This document shows, piece after piece, positions 23,270 through 35,372 of a DNA stretch of 60,000 nt; positions within the stretch are counted from its first letter, which is position 1; each line of letters opens with the position of its first letter. The notes under the pieces were generated by a model. That model was not told the DNA's origin. It saw only the letters and a program-made list of their open reading frames with translations, and did no database searches. The position numbers were made by a program, and so were the translations under genes. Source of the stretch: Mesostigma viride. Its lineage: Eukaryota; Streptophyta; Mesostigmatophyceae; Mesostigmatales; Mesostigmataceae. The stretch is taken from NCBI GenBank assembly GCA_009746045.1, contig RPFO01000667.1, forward strand, positions 2,466,317 through 2,526,316, in the 5' to 3' direction.

Positions 23270-23784
23270 TCGGTCCAGCCTATGCCCCACCCGGGATTAA
23301 CTGTACACTGGCGGGGAAAAAAATCATCAGTCCAGGCCTCGGACGAGAGGGTAAACAAGGGTTGTCCGTAGGTCACTGCCTGGTTCCACATCTGTGACCG
23401 TGCACTAACTCATTCTGAGTGGGTATTCTCAACCGGGATGCCTTCCTTTTCCAAGGTTGTGTGAGGCATACCAGCCTTAGTGTGTGAAATATAGCGTCGC
23501 TCCAGCGGTCCAGCCAGGCTTTTTGTCAATAATCAGCTGCGTTCCTTTTGGGGCTCTGAAACTTGATGTGGCATAGAGGCAAAGTGCGGCAGCATGCCAT
23601 TATTTGAAATGTAATGGATGCTGGTGACTGAATTTTACCCCGACTGAAGTTACAGTAATAATATGTCAGTCATGCTGTATTTATCAGTGAGACCTCCGTA
23701 ATTTATCATTATCAAATGAATACTAAATCAGTGAGACACCATAAGATTATAACTTTATTACCATCAGGACAAATTCTGATTATT

Positions 23785-23990
23785 CAAAACACGTGCTCCC
23801 GGTGGGGAGTCACAGAGCACCAGAGTGCTTTTAATCCCTGAGTGTGCACAGCGGGCAGGGGGGCAGAGACCCCCCCCTTCCCTCATGCCACAGGCATGCA
23901 TGCCACGGGCCGGCATGCATGCCACGGGGTGCACAATCGGATCCACGTCAAAATGATCCGGCATCCCCAGTGGGTGCAACGGAACTAAGC
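23785..23990 (-). mobile_element. LINE 3' UTR fragment, family-1 hairpin type
   Basis: The reverse strand matches the 3' UTR seen at 35.60-35.78 kb: CCGGATC, GGTCTCTGCCC, CAGGGATTAAAAGCAC, and the hairpin at 23793-23820. Confidence 0.7.
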
Positions 23991-23999
23991 CGTAACTCT

Positions 24000-25260
24000 A
24001 AGCTAATCTAGTCTAGTCTAGAAAAACCCTAACTACGCTACACAGCAAAGTGCCCCTTCCGTTTGTGGGGAGGGGGCTTCAGTGCCCACAGGGGCTGGCG
24101 TGTGAGCCTGGACAATCTTCTGCCACCTCGTCTTGTTCTGCATAGCAGTCCAAGCAAGAGAGAGGGATTAAATGCGGTGTTCAAACGGAGCTGGGACCAC
24201 TAGGTCGGCCAGCAACTGCTGTGGGTAGGTCATGGCATGCTTACCCATCTTTTCAGGAATGTCCTTGGGGCCAGGCCATGACGTCAGGATATGCCGCCCT
24301 GGTTGGCCAAGCCGCTGGGGGGCGGCCAGATGAGGGCGGTGTCTACCTGACTGGTGCGAGCAAGATGTCCTACGAATGCTATCCTACGCTGCCTAATCAC
24401 GTCCGAAATGCGAGGTGATGCCCTGATACAAAGACTCTAACGACCGATGTGTGGAAAACACGACATTCAGGACCTGTCGAAGCATCCTGTAAACCGTGCC
24501 GTCGAGCTTAGCTGCCAGCGTGTCCGTGAGCGTCCATGCCTCGGCGCCATAGGTGAGCACCGTGAGAACCAGGACCTTGAAGAGCATTCGCTTGCGGTGC
24601 TCGCCCAGAGCCTTCGAGTGCCAGTGGGGTTTGAGCGAACGGAGCCGGGCCCAGGCCAGGCCGATGCGGATGTCCACATCGTCGGCGGTGTCGGGGAGCA
24701 TGCTCCCCAGCACTTTGAAGCGATCACGGAACGGGACCTCCGTCCCGTCTAGCAGCAGCGGCAGCGGTGGGCGACTGGTAGCCCCGCATTGACCACCATC
24801 GCCTCAGTTTTGACGCTAATCTCCAACCCCACCGCCCGCGCCTCCAAGCCCAGACAGTCCGGCCAGCCAAGTCTGAATGTGCTCGGGGCGCTCGATGAGG
24901 GTGGTATCATCTGCATAAATCAGGTCGGACAGGCGGTAGCCAGGGCCACCGCCGCCATATTCGCGATCGTTAAGGATGTCCAAGCCGGGCTCGAACCCCT
25001 TAAGAGCAGTAAAGCGCGCACGTGCCTGGCGCATGACGTGATATCCACGACAATAATGAACATGTATGGGGACAGGACACAACCTTGCCACACACCGTGG
25101 TGAAGGGGTAATGGTGGGGTGGTGCCCTCCGCAGTCCGCACTACTGCCTGTGAGCCCGGACCTCACTGATACAGCCGGCGAACATGGCAGCAATAAACGC
25201 TGGGAGCACACGATCCAGAGCTAGGATGGCCCAAAGAGCCTCCCAGAGGACTGTGTCGAA
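24000..25260 (-). mobile_element. LINE family 2, ORF2 fragment with RT motif YADD
   Basis: On the reverse strand and in broken frames, the order is the RT block GVWQGCVLSPYMF-I-VD, then LIYADDTTLIERPEHIQTWL (catalytic YADD). The LTYGAEAWTL block, the ESLYQGI block, a degenerate HLAR region and IVQAHTPAPVG follow. Several frameshifts are present. The 3' end is joined to a 3' UTR of the other family, so the fragments are nested or recombined. Confidence 0.75.
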
Positions 25261-25261
25261 A

Positions 25262-26545
25262 AAAATTAAATTAAATTATAACATGCCTCCGTGGGGAGAT
25301 CATGTAGCACATATTCCTTGATGGGGGGTGGAGGTGGAGGAAGCCGCGTAATGGAACTAACCTAATAATAACTCGATAAGCTATCTAGTCTAGAAAAGCC
25401 TAACTACACTTCTCAGCAAAGCGCCCCTTCCTCTTGGGGGCCGGGGGGTGGCTTGCCCACAGGGGCTGGCGTGTGAGCCTGGACAATCTTCTGCCACCGC
25501 TTCTTGTTCTGCATGGCAGTCCAAAGAAGGGAGAGGGAGTGGATGCGGTGTTCAAACTGAGCTGGGACCACTAGGTCGGCCAGCAACATCTGGATGTAGT
25601 TCATGGCAGGTTTACCTAGCTTCCTGGGAATGTCCTTGGGGCCAGGCCAGGTCAAAATATGCCGCCCTGGGTGGCCAAGCCGCTGCGGGCCGGCCAGACC
25701 AAGGGCGGTGTCGACCTGGCTGGTGCGAGCAAGATGTCCAACAAATGCTATCCTACGCTGCCTAATCTCGTCCGAAATACGAGGCATTCCCTGATACAAA
25801 GACTCTAATGACCTACGCTTGGGAAACACTACATTCAGGACCTGTCGGAGCATCCTGTAAACCGTGCCGTCGAGCTTAGCCTCACGGTCAGTGTGTCCAT
25901 GAGTGTCCACGCCTCGGCGCCATATGTAAGCACCGTACGTGAGGACGAGGACCTTGAAGAGCATGCGCTTGCGGTGCTCGCCCAGCCCCTTCGAGCGCCA
26001 GTATAGGTGTTGAGCGAACGGAGCCGGGCCCAGGCCAGGCCGATGCGGATGTCCACATCGTCGGCGGTGTCAGGGAGCATGCTCCCGGGCAGCACTTTGA
26101 AGCGCTCACGGAACGGGACCTCCGTCCTGTCGAGCAGTCGCGGCAGCGGTGGGCGACTGGAGGCGCCCCAATCACCATCGCCTCAGTTTTGACACTAATC
26201 TCCAACCCCACCGCCCTCGCCTCCACCAAGCCCAGACAGTCCAGCCAGCCAAGTCTGAATGTGCTCGGGGCGCTCGATGAGGGTGGTGTCGTCCGCATAA
26301 ATCAGGTCGGCCAGGCGGTAGCCAGTGCCAACCCCGCCGTGCTCGCGCTCGTTAAGGATGTCCAAGCCGGGCTCGAACCCCTTAAGAGCAGTAAAGCGCG
26401 CACGTGCCCGGCGCATGACGTGATCCACGACAATTATTAATGACAGGTATGGGGACAGGACACAACCTTGCCACACCCCAAGGTGAAGGGGGAATGGTGG
26501 GGTGGTGTCTTCCGCAGTCCGCACTACTGCATGCCTGTGAGCCCT
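25262..26545 (-). mobile_element. LINE family 2, second ORF2 fragment with its own 3' end
   Basis: It has the same order as the neighbour: VLSPYLSLI-VD, LIYADDTTLIERPEHIQTWL, LLG-like SMLPDTADDVDIRIGLAWA, LTYGAEAWTL, RQRRIAFVGHLARTSQVDT, VVPAQFEHRIHSLSLLWTAM, then the 3' UTR and the family-2 hairpin at 25281-25305. The two copies are close relatives in tandem. Frames are broken in several places. Confidence 0.8.
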
Positions 26546-26800
26546 CATTAATTAATTAATTAATTAATAAGCACGTGACTGCGTCACGTGGGTGCCAATA
26601 CAGAGTAAAGGAACCTTCAACCCTATATACACAGCGAGAAGGAGGGAGGGCGCCCTATAGCTTCTCTCACTGCCGCAAGTGGGCAGGCCACAGAGCGCTC
26701 TCTCCACAGCATGGTGCATCATGCCGGCCGGGGCGCAACACTGTGGGTGCAATACAACCAGTGCAATACCATAGGTAGGCTGACGCATAGCTTATGCTAC
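26546..26800 (-). mobile_element. LINE family 3, 3' end fragment
   Basis: A (TTAA)n run at about 26546-26570 is followed by the family-3 palindrome CACGTGACTGCGTCACGTG at 26572-26590, then UTR sequence. The order TTAA-palindrome-UTR on the forward strand means the element lies on the reverse strand. Confidence 0.55.
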
Positions 26801-26984
26801 AAATGTGAGGTGGGCTCAAGACGTCGGCTAATTAAGGCGCAAGCTGATGACCACAAGGTGCCAGAGCTAATGGATTAGGTACTATAACGCTGTGCGCTAA
26901 TATCATTTCAACTGTGCTGTAGTAATGCCTAAGCTATCCCATAATCGATTGCCCCCATCTAGACAACTAGCTTGAGTGCCCTAT

Positions 26985-27245
26985 CCCGGGGAACTCCCGG
27001 GGGGGCTTCCACAGTTTCTTGTTGACATAAAGGTCCCCGCCCCGCCAGTACACTTGGGGCTTCTTGGGGTTGCGGGTCTTGTGGCGGATGTAGTCGGGTC
27101 ACTGATCGCGGCGTTGCTGCTGCTGGGCTGGCGTCAGGTCGAGTCGTCGAGCGACCAGGAGGGTTTTACCAGCTTCTTGCGGCGAGAGAGGAACCGAACT
27201 CGGGCTGTGATGTCGCTGAAGGTGAGGACCACTGGTGGTGAGCCC
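26985..27245 (-). mobile_element. LINE ORF1 C-terminal fragment
   Basis: The reverse strand matches the end of the ORF1 at 35.13-35.37 kb: LTPAQQQQRRD, an IRHKTRNPKKP-type segment, VYWRGGDL, and a KxWKPP ending. It is degenerate. Confidence 0.6.
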
Positions 27246-27580
27246 TCATGAATACAGTCCACGAATGGCAGCAATAATAAACGCTGGTGGTACCCGATCC
27301 AGAGCTTAAGGATGGCCCAAAGAGCCTCCCAAGTCCCAGAGGACCGTGTCGAAAGCTTTGATATAGTCAACAAAAATGAAGACCAGCGGAAAACCATCAG
27401 GGCAAATGCAACGCACCTCCTCCATAAACCGGCGCGCCACAAATACAGCCAGGACAGTGTTACGACCACGACGGAAGCCCATCTGAGACTCACCCAGGTC
27501 CGGGTCCAGCGCGGCGCGGAGCCTGTGCTTAGGCTATGGGCAAGCACGACTACGTTGTATCCTGGCGGCATGGACATGGC
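27246..27580 (-). mobile_element. LINE reverse-transcriptase fragment (fingers/palm)
   Basis: In one reverse-strand frame ESQMGFRRGRNTVLAVFVARRF is followed by FIFVDYIKAFDTV, RT blocks 2-4 including the first catalytic Asp. It is flanked by ORF1 pieces, so the order is rearranged. Confidence 0.65.
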
Positions 27581-27639
27581 ACAATGGCTAGGAGAGTCCA
27601 GGTTGCATCACCCAGGCATGGGTGTGGCTAATATGGCTA

Positions 27640-27925
27640 GTCTAGCCCGTGGGGGGCGTCCACAGCTGGTTGTTGGCTATCAGGTCCCCGCGCCTCTGGA
27701 CAGAGCACCTTGGGCTTCTTTAATTGCAGGAGGTACATACTCCGGCCACAGGTGACTCGCATCCCTGCTGCTGCTGAGCGGGCGTCAGGTCGTCGTCCAG
27801 CATCCAGGGGAGGTCGTTCAAGTTACTGCAGCGAGAGAGGAACAGTCAGACTCTTATCCTCCACATTGGATCTGAAGGTGAGGCCACAGCTCGCGACGCT
27901 GCTGCTGCATGCTGCACGGGAGTCA
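27640..27925 (-). mobile_element. Second LINE ORF1 C-terminal fragment
   Basis: A further, more decayed copy of the ORF1 end on the reverse strand (a TPAQQQQ-like segment and a degenerate QKPKV-xWRGG). Confidence 0.5.
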
Positions 27926-28383
27926 CGTTGTCGTCCAGCGACCATGGCCGGTGGAGAACAGAGCCTTGAGCTGCCGAAGGAAGCGCCGTCCTCTGCGCAT
28001 CCGACTTGATACTATACATGCTTGGTTGTCTCCTTGATGCTTGGCCCCGCACTGGCACGCCAGATCGATGCATGCACGTGTGAACCGGCAGCAGCTACTG
28101 CCCCCTGCTATCTAAAGTGCGCCTCCATATTTGTTGAATAAGTTAGACGAGATGCAAGAGTCACTGCCGTGGAATCATGGTCACTGCGCCTCGTCTAAAG
28201 GTCGTACGATGCTCAACAATTTGACTATATGCAGCTGCGATATCATGCCGAACTTGCATACAACAAAAGTTGCCCTGCAAGCACGTCAAGCAATGCCGCC
28301 GCAGCAAATCAGCAAATCAACTAGTGATAGCTCTGGCTGCTCTGCGTCATTACCATGCGACAAATTGCCGGGATTACTAGATT

Positions 28384-28925
28384 TATTAATTAATTAAACA
28401 CCTGCTCCCGGTGGGGAGTCACAGAGCACCAGAGTGTGCATAGCAGGCAGGGGGCATAGACACCCCCTTTCCCTCATGCCACAGGTTTGCGACTGGGTGC
28501 ACAATCAGACCCGTCAAAACGATCCGGCACTGTCCCCTGTGGCGGGATGTCCGATATTACAGTCACAAATCAATGTATAGTAGTATATTTTAAAAAGTAT
28601 AATAATTACTTACGTCAGAGAGAAGGCACCCAATCAAACATAAACAAAGCCAACGCTAGCAAGAGATACCACGACATAAAATAACTACACTGAGCCGGCA
28701 TGGGATCGACACTCGATCCACACCGCGGAATGAAGTAAAACCGGCAGCCTAATAACCGTGCTGCGCCGCAAAGTCAGCCCGCGTGCAGCGGAGCAAGATG
28801 TCAGCCATAGCCCGGGTAAGCGCTACCGGAAGGCGTTGGCGCCAGTACGACGTCCAGGTTCGCGCCGACCAAGGGGCCCGCTGGCCCTCCAGGTCCACCA
28901 GGCGGTCCTCCCGGCCGGAATAGTA
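28384..28925 (-). mobile_element. LINE 3' UTR fragment plus RLE-like tail copy
   Basis: A TTAA tail, the family-1-type hairpin (28402-28429) and its UTR extend to about 28560. From 28741 to 28925 the sequence repeats the reverse-strand tail of the fragment at 1430-1620 (ADxxLRR, YWRQR, ARWSARTWT types). Confidence 0.6.
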
Positions 28926-30075
28926 TATGTACTAGTAGTCTATATACAACTTGCTGCTTCGATTCAGTACGTAATTATAAATGAACTGTGTTGATTATGA
29001 TTTGACTGGACGTCGATAGACACGATGTACCTGCTCGGAGGCCATGACGAAGGCAGGCCTGGTCGTGCCTGAAAAGCTATAAACAGTAACCAAGGAGTCC
29101 ACACAGAACTACGACTCTGTGGCAATAGTAGCACGTGAACTCTTATTATTGAAGCAGCCCCGTCTTCAGCTGGTGGCATCATTGGAATTAAGTTGATCGG
29201 CCGACTTGATTAAAAAATTGGCTCAACACTCAACGGTAGCATCAACAAATGCAATGTAGGACAACCACATGCTATGTACACACGTAAATGACTCTGGCCT
29301 TGTCATGTCTGCAGGGCCTTTAATTATAAATACTGGAATTCATCCTGCAGGGTGCGCCGTGCTGGGATTTCATGTAGTCCTGCTCAGGGTAAAATTGGGT
29401 GCATGCACCAGTTAGCATAAGAGTATAACCTCTTTTAATGACCCCTACTACTGAATTCAGTGAAAGAGCGTATATTTCAACTTTCAGCACGGATATTTCT
29501 GACTCCCTGAGGTCTGCGATCTAAATTTGGGGAAAATGTCACTGTACGACTGACTGAGCACGATTTCGTGGTTGAGGGGCGGGGGGGGAATGTCTGGGGG
29601 GCCAACCGCCCAACCCCCATTGCGCCATTTTCAAGCGCAAGTGCGGATTTCAGAGTAGCTGGGGTGCGCCCAAAGTGTACGAGTAGTTTATAGGGTATGC
29701 GGCGGGGAAGGGAAGGGCGGGGGGGGGGGGGGGGGGGGCTCGGGGCTCGACGGATCGACTTGAGCATATACAGTCTAGCCGATGGGCTATGTTTAAGCCC
29801 ACAGGGCCACAGGGTGCTTTTCAGGGTAGCAGGGGTGCAATTAATAATTAACCCAATTAATTAAGTGTGTTAGTAGTCAGGGTTAATTTGTGGGCGGGGG
29901 GGGGGGGGGGGGTCGTTAGGGGTGCCAGGCGTAAACGCGGGGTTATACTCTTTACTTGTTGTCGTTTACAAATCGCAGGGACAGACTCTGCATGCGCTGC
30001 ATGCCGCTGTTACCAGGTGGTTACTGTACACAACGACTATCTACTATTATAGCTAGTGACCGGCGTAGTGCACCG
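28926..30075. other. No gene; homopolymer G runs
   Basis: Intergenic sequence with G runs at about 29720-29738 and 29898-29912 and AT-rich patches. I see no coding signal. Confidence 0.4.
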
Positions 30076-30079
30076 GAGG

Positions 30080-31400
30080 CGCGTAATAAATAATTCACAC
30101 GTAACGGCGTCACGTGAGCATAAGCCTGAGGGGAAGTGAATACATGCGATGGGGTATATATGAATGTAGGTATCTAGTTCCTCCTTACAGCTAGGGTTGC
30201 GGGAACCACAGTCCGGATCGCTATATGCATGCCAAACTTCGTCGCACGCGGAGACCCCACTGACTTGGGGGTACGTGGTATCCCACATGACTACCTGCCA
30301 CCGATCCTTGCGAGCCATCTGCCTCCGTCGATCCATATTACGAAGTACAAACAAGCCAGGGGGCTCCAGTTGTACAGCTTAGCTAACGCTTATACTTTTT
30401 ATGCGGAGACCTTTTTGCTAAGGTTAACGCATATTCTTATATCCTGCGCAGGATATAAGAATATGCGTTAACCTTAGCAAAAAGGTCTCCGCATAAAAAG
30501 TATAAGCGTTAGCTTGTACAACTTAAAACCTTTGCGCGTTGGGGCGGAATATTTAAGCGGCTCCCTAACAAGGGTTTTACTTCCGCATCGAATTACTAAT
30601 TCGATATCGAATTACTGATTCGATATTAATCCCGGGTAGGTTCGATATCTACCTCGCGAGGCGATTAGTTAGGTCCGACCGGTGCCCCGGCGGATCCTCC
30701 CAAATAATCCCTGCTCGGCACTGTCCCCACGAGGTTTCGAACCCGTGACTTCCGCGCCGCGCCGGTTCTAAGTTGTACAAGCTAACGCTTATACTTTTTA
30801 TGCGGAGACCTTTTTGCTAAGGTTAACGCATATTCTTATATCCTGCGCAGGATATAAGAATATGCGTTAACCTTAGCAAAAAGGTCTCCGCATAAAAAGT
30901 ATAAGCGTTAGCTTGTACAACTGCTCCCCAGGCGTGAGCCCGTCCCGTCTAGGGTAGCATGCGCACATCATTGTCCATGCCTACTAGTAGAGCCTATCAT
31001 CATGGAAAGTCCTCGGGGGGCAGCGGAGGCCGGCGCGCGCAGTCCGGGGCATGCGGCAGGTGAGGACAAAACGCCCAGGCTGCGCGGGCTTGCTAGACCG
31101 ACAGCACGGGCCTCGAGCGCCAGGCAGTCCAGCCTCCGGGCAGACTCCGGGCTCAATGAGCATGATGTCGGCATGAATCAGATGAGCGAGTAAATTCTGC
31201 TTGTTGGTCAGACCCCCTGATCCCCGGGCTCATTCTAGCACAAGGCCAGGTTCGCGGCCAGCGGGCACGTGCCTGACGCATAACATAGTCCACTACAATA
31301 ATGAACAGGGCGCACGGTGACAGGACACAGCCGGTTGCCACTACGAGGCACGTTGCGCTGTGAAATCTGTACTGATCTGACAATGTGACTGGGACGAGCA
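30080..31400 (-). mobile_element. LINE family 3 copy, split by a 555-bp element
   Basis: On the reverse strand are a decayed family-3 palindrome (about 30097-30118), the UTR, and ORF2 C-terminal sequence colinear with 31.9-32.2 kb. The copy resumes after the insertion at 30928 with remnants up to GCVLSPCALFIIVVDYVMRQ (RT block 5) near 31.3 kb. Frames are broken. Confidence 0.65.
30368..30922. mobile_element. 555-bp foldback element with two palindromes, 5-bp target duplication
   Basis: It starts AGTTGTACA and ends TGTACAACT, flanked by GCTCC at 30363-30367 and 30923-30927. The right palindrome, 30771-30922, is a perfect 152-bp inverted repeat centred on TCCTGC/GCAGGA. The left one, 30368-30523, has the same arms with four extra bases near its outer end. 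Between them, 30524-30770 holds TAAAACC...GGTTCTA edges and, in inverse, a GGTTCGAAACC B-box-like word. The undisturbed LINE sequence at about 32080-32110 serves as an approximate empty site. Confidence 0.85.
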
Positions 31401-31812
31401 TGCAACCACCAAATGACCGGAATGCACTACGAACCAGTGCTTACAGCCTGCGAAAAGGTGTGGGAGCTGGTCAGTGCATAATCATCAGAATGCCAAGTCA
31501 CTTGTGACATATCAAAGCGACAACCAAATATGTCCGGCATCAAAGTGATTCCCATGGGCCATGGCAGCCGGCGGCCGGCGGCCGGCGGCCGGGCTTGCTT
31601 CACTGTCTGCACAAGTACGCTGAGTCGGCGAGACCATTGGCCTGCAGATGGTGACTAGATAGTGCGACTGTGATCGACGTAGCAGGCATCGAGCAGCTAT
31701 TGAAACGCGCCGCGAACTCTCACCACCTTTGTCAGAGACCACATTGAGCAGCCGGCGCACCGAAAAATGCGATCACCCTACGAAAGTGCTGTGTAGTAGT
31801 GGTAGCCAACTC

Positions 31813-32830
31813 GTCATTAATTAATTAATTAATTAATTAATTAATAGACACGTGACTGCGTCACGTGAGCATAAGTCCTCAGTGGGAGGGGAACATGGGA
31901 TGGAATGGATGGTATAGGCTATCTAGGTCCTAGTTACAGGGGTGTGGGCACCGCGGCCCGAATCGCTATGAATGCCATACTTGGTCACACGCGGAGCCCC
32001 CACAGGCTTGGGGGTGGTCTCCTTCATCACTACTTGCCATCTATCCTTGCGCACCATCTGCCTCCATATTACAGACAAACCAGGAGGCTGCCCGGGGGTG
32101 AGCCCGTCACGTCTAGTGTAGCACATGTCCATGCCGAGTCTATCACGAAAAGTCCACGGGTGGCGGCCCTGCCGCGCGCGGCCGGGGGCACGCCAGGTGA
32201 GGACATATCGCCCAGGCTGGGCGGGCTTGGTGCCAGCTAGTCTATCTGATGTATCTACCTGATCTGTGCGGGCCAGGTGCCCGGCTAGGCCCAGGCGCCT
32301 GTGCCTAATAATAATGTGGGAAACATAGGGCAAATCAGCGTACAAATCCTCATTACTAATGTGCAAACCAAAGGGGATGTTAAGGGCCTTGCGCAGCATC
32401 TTGGTGACGGCGCCGTCGAGTCGTTGCTCCAGCTCCTGCATCAGTGTCCACGTCTCGGCGCCGTAGGTCAGGATCGTCAGAATGACGACCTTGAAGAGGT
32501 CACGCTTGACGATCCGGGGTAGGGCGGGGTTGCTCCACCAGCGGCGGTGGTCATGGAGGTGCGCCCACGCCATGCCGATCCGTGTCGTCATGTCGTCCTC
32601 GCAGTCGGGAAGCCAACTGCCGAGCAGCTTGAAGCGGCCTGAAGGAGGGTAGTTGACCTCGGCATCGTCTAAGAGGCGGAGTGTGGGTGGGGGCCCTGCC
32701 ATGCCGAGGGCCAGGGCCTCCGTTTTGGGGCTGATTTCTAGACCAACCGCCCGAGCCTCGAGCGCCAGGCAGTCACGCAGGATGGGGAACTCGTCATGCA
32801 GGATGGGGAATACTGGTCGATCCAGCGGCA
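31813..32830 (-). mobile_element. LINE family 3, ORF2 C-terminal third with 3' end
   Basis: A continuous reverse-strand frame (31923-32831, 302 codons) has LLGSWLPDCEDDMTTRIGMAWA, LTILTYGAETWTL, ISNEDLYADLPYVSHIIIRH, RRLGLAGHLARTDQVDT and ends near PVGAPRVTKYG. Next come the UTR, the palindrome CACGTGACTGCGTCACGTG (31849-31867) and a (TTAA)n tail (31814-31845). RT and upstream parts are missing. Confidence 0.8.
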
Positions 32831-32839
32831 CTTGCTAAA

Positions 32840-33368
32840 TGCTTTCACATAAAGCATGACGTACTTGTTGCCCTGCGCACTGGGCTCATTTGAATGTTCA
32901 GCCGGCCGCACAGGTCAACTGACATGCCACCAGTAGATTGTAGAAGAACCCCCCAATGGGCAAGCTCATTTTCACTCTTGGTGTCATGGTCGAGGCGCCC
33001 TGATCAATCCTGGCACAGTCACTGCACACTCGTGACGCGAAGTAAGTCTGCGTGATGCATGGCTTGCTTCATGCCCGGCCGGCCATGCCAGTACGTAGTA
33101 CTCACCATGGCACCTGCGCGATAAATTTGGCACTGAAACCGCTTGGATGGTATTATTAGGGCGATAATCTTGGCCCGATTGTCAGAAGGGCCGGGCATCA
33201 AACGCTGGCGTCCGGCGGTCATGTCCAGAAACTTGCTTGCCATCCTGCACGAAGTGCTGCATGCGCGCGACTCTGCACACGACATTCCTCCGCTTGGTGT
33301 TGCGACAGCAACCAATTCGTGGGCATGGGGATGTCCGGGTCACCCCACATCCGCGCAAGGACACGGCC
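32840..33368. other. Intergenic, nothing recognised
   Basis: I see no supported gene between the LINE copies. Confidence 0.35.
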
Positions 33369-33379
33369 ATCCTGCCGGC

Positions 33380-33670
33380 CAAGTGGGCCCAGGTCATAGA
33401 GGACAACGAGCCCCCCCCTGTGGGGAAGCGCCCGCGTGTGCAAACCCGTGGGAGGCACGCCAGACAGCTCACCTAGGGCAGCGTGAGGCTGTCTAGATAG
33501 ATGTTGTAGGTAGAATGCTGTTAGATAGATGTCGTAGGTAGCTGATGTAGATAGATTAGACCGATAGGACTGTTTGCACCCATCCATCCATCCATCGGGG
33601 TTAATGCTCCGTGACTCCCCAACGGGAGCACGAGTCTAATTAATTAATTAATTAATTAATTAATTAATTA
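33380..33670 (+). mobile_element. LINE family 1, strongly 5'-truncated copy with target duplication
   Basis: It begins within the block AKWAQVIEDNEPPPVGKRPR and runs through the 3' UTR, the hairpin (33605-33630) and a long (TAAT)n tail. ATCCTGCCGGC is repeated at 33369-33379 and 33671-33681, a perfect 11-bp target-site duplication. Confidence 0.85.
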
Positions 33671-33994
33671 ATCCTGCCGGCACACATCTCCCGCGCAACA
33701 CTCAACCAATGTGGCCGGAGCACTGAGATGCCAGCAGTACAATGGTGGCGACTGGCGAGCACATCACTAGGCGGGTTCAAGAGAATCCCCCCGGCAAGGT
33801 CACCACACACACGGCTGCTGCCATGTTCTCACCCTGCCACCGCAGGATCTGGATCTGGAGTTCAGATCTTTTGCGTCTGAGCCCCAAATTCGGTCAGACC
33901 ACTTGCATTCGATGCGCCTTTCTAAGACGCACTTGCCAGTATAAACGGTTACGGCTGCCACGCAGTATAGACAAAGTTACGCACGTGACCAGCT

Positions 33995-35372
33995 ATGACG
34001 ACTACCAAAGCAAAACGAGGGCTGGAAAAGGAGCTGGCACAGCTTCCCAGCGCCCAGCCCAACCCTCTCGCCCTCGCCATTGTTCAGCCGCCAGGCTTTA
34101 ATACCCGCCAAACCCTCGCCAAGCGCCTCGCCTGAGCCCAAGAAACCATGCCACGATCGCCACAAATGGAGCAAATTCTTGCCCGGCGACGGAATGTTCT
34201 CCCTCCTCGAGTGGCAGCAGCTGTCGCCGCAGGAAGTCGTCGAAGTTCTCCAGTTCCTCACACAGGAGCGGAAGCTCTTTGTGCCCTGGAGAGGGAGGGC
34301 GGCTATCGACTACCGCGACACGTCCTGGCTCTACACCTGTGCCGAATCCCGCCAACGCGAGTCTATCTTGACCAGCTACTACCAGCGCAGCTTCGGCGCC
34401 ATCCACAGAGAACTTTGGAACGCACTCAACGCCCCAGCCCCCGCACAGCCGGCAGCCCCATCGGCTTCCTCCCTCTGCAAGGATGACATCCGCGCAGTGC
34501 TGGAGGAGCACGTGACCTGGCCGCTGGCCGAGAAGATGACCTCGCTGAACACCACGCTCAACACGGTCGAGGCCCGGGTCTCCAACGTGGAAACCAAGGT
34601 CGTCCACAAGCTACAACCACAGTTCACGGCGCTACACACCGCGGCGCAGGCTTCGGAAACGCATGCTGCACTTGTCTCTCGCCTTAACCAGGTGGAAGGC
34701 AAGTGCGGCGTGCTCATGAAGAAGCTTGAGGCCATCACCGCCCACACCGAGGCCCTGGCCACACAGGTCCCAAAGCTAGCGGAGCAGACGGCCACCATTG
34801 CCTCCCAGCCACCCCGGCAGGATGCTGGTGACCTCCCGCTCTCCTACGCGGACCTGCTGCGGACAGCGACCGCCTCCACCACCGACGCCATCGCCACGAA
34901 GCTCCAGGAGCTGGAGGACCACCGCCAGGCCCAGCAACGGGAGGTCACCGATCGCGCTCGCCGCGAGTGCCGAGTGGTGCTACGTCGCTTCCCCCAGAAG
35001 CCAGGTGAGACGTCAACCTCCCTTGCTGACGAGATCAAGAAACAGCTTCTTACCCTCATGGGCCTGGTAGGTGAGGTAGAACTGCGTGGGTGCCACCGCC
35101 TTCCCCACTCACGGGACAAGGCGGCCACCCCACCAGTCCTGCTCACCTTCATCTCCCCTGAGGATAAGCAGCGGTTCCTCTCTCGTCGCAAGCGGTTGCA
35201 CGACCTCACCTGGACGCTGGATGACGACCTAACCCCCGCTCAGCAACAGCAGCGACGCGACCTGTGGCCGGAATACCTCCGCCATAAGCAGGACCCCCAG
35301 AAGCCCAAGGTGTACTGGAGGGGCGGGGACCTGATGATCAACCACAAGATGTGGACGCCCCCAGCGGGCTAG
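33995..35372 (+). pseudogene. LINE ORF1 (gag-like, coiled coil and RRM-like domain), frameshifted at the start
   Basis: ATG 33995 opens a frame whose LALAIVQPPGFN matches ALVVVQQPPGLN of the second copy at 57.0 kb but stops soon after. The long frame from 34080 has no ATG there and continues the homology, so there is a shift near 34.1 kb. It contains an N-terminal globular part (FSLLEWQQLSPQEVVEVLQF), a coiled coil of about 100 residues and an RRM-like block (CRVVLRRFPQKPGETSTSL...PPVLLTFISPEDKQRFLSRR). It ends LTPAQQQQRRDLWPEYLRHKQD...VYWRGGDLMINHKMW. This is the layout of L1-like ORF1 RNA-binding proteins. No ORF2 follows. Confidence 0.7.

Noticed and set aside
30690-30770. tRNA gene in the middle of the palindromic element
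   Set aside because: A GGTTCGAAACC word and GC-rich arms are present in inverse, but the 5' half of a tRNA is missing; at most it is a captured fragment.
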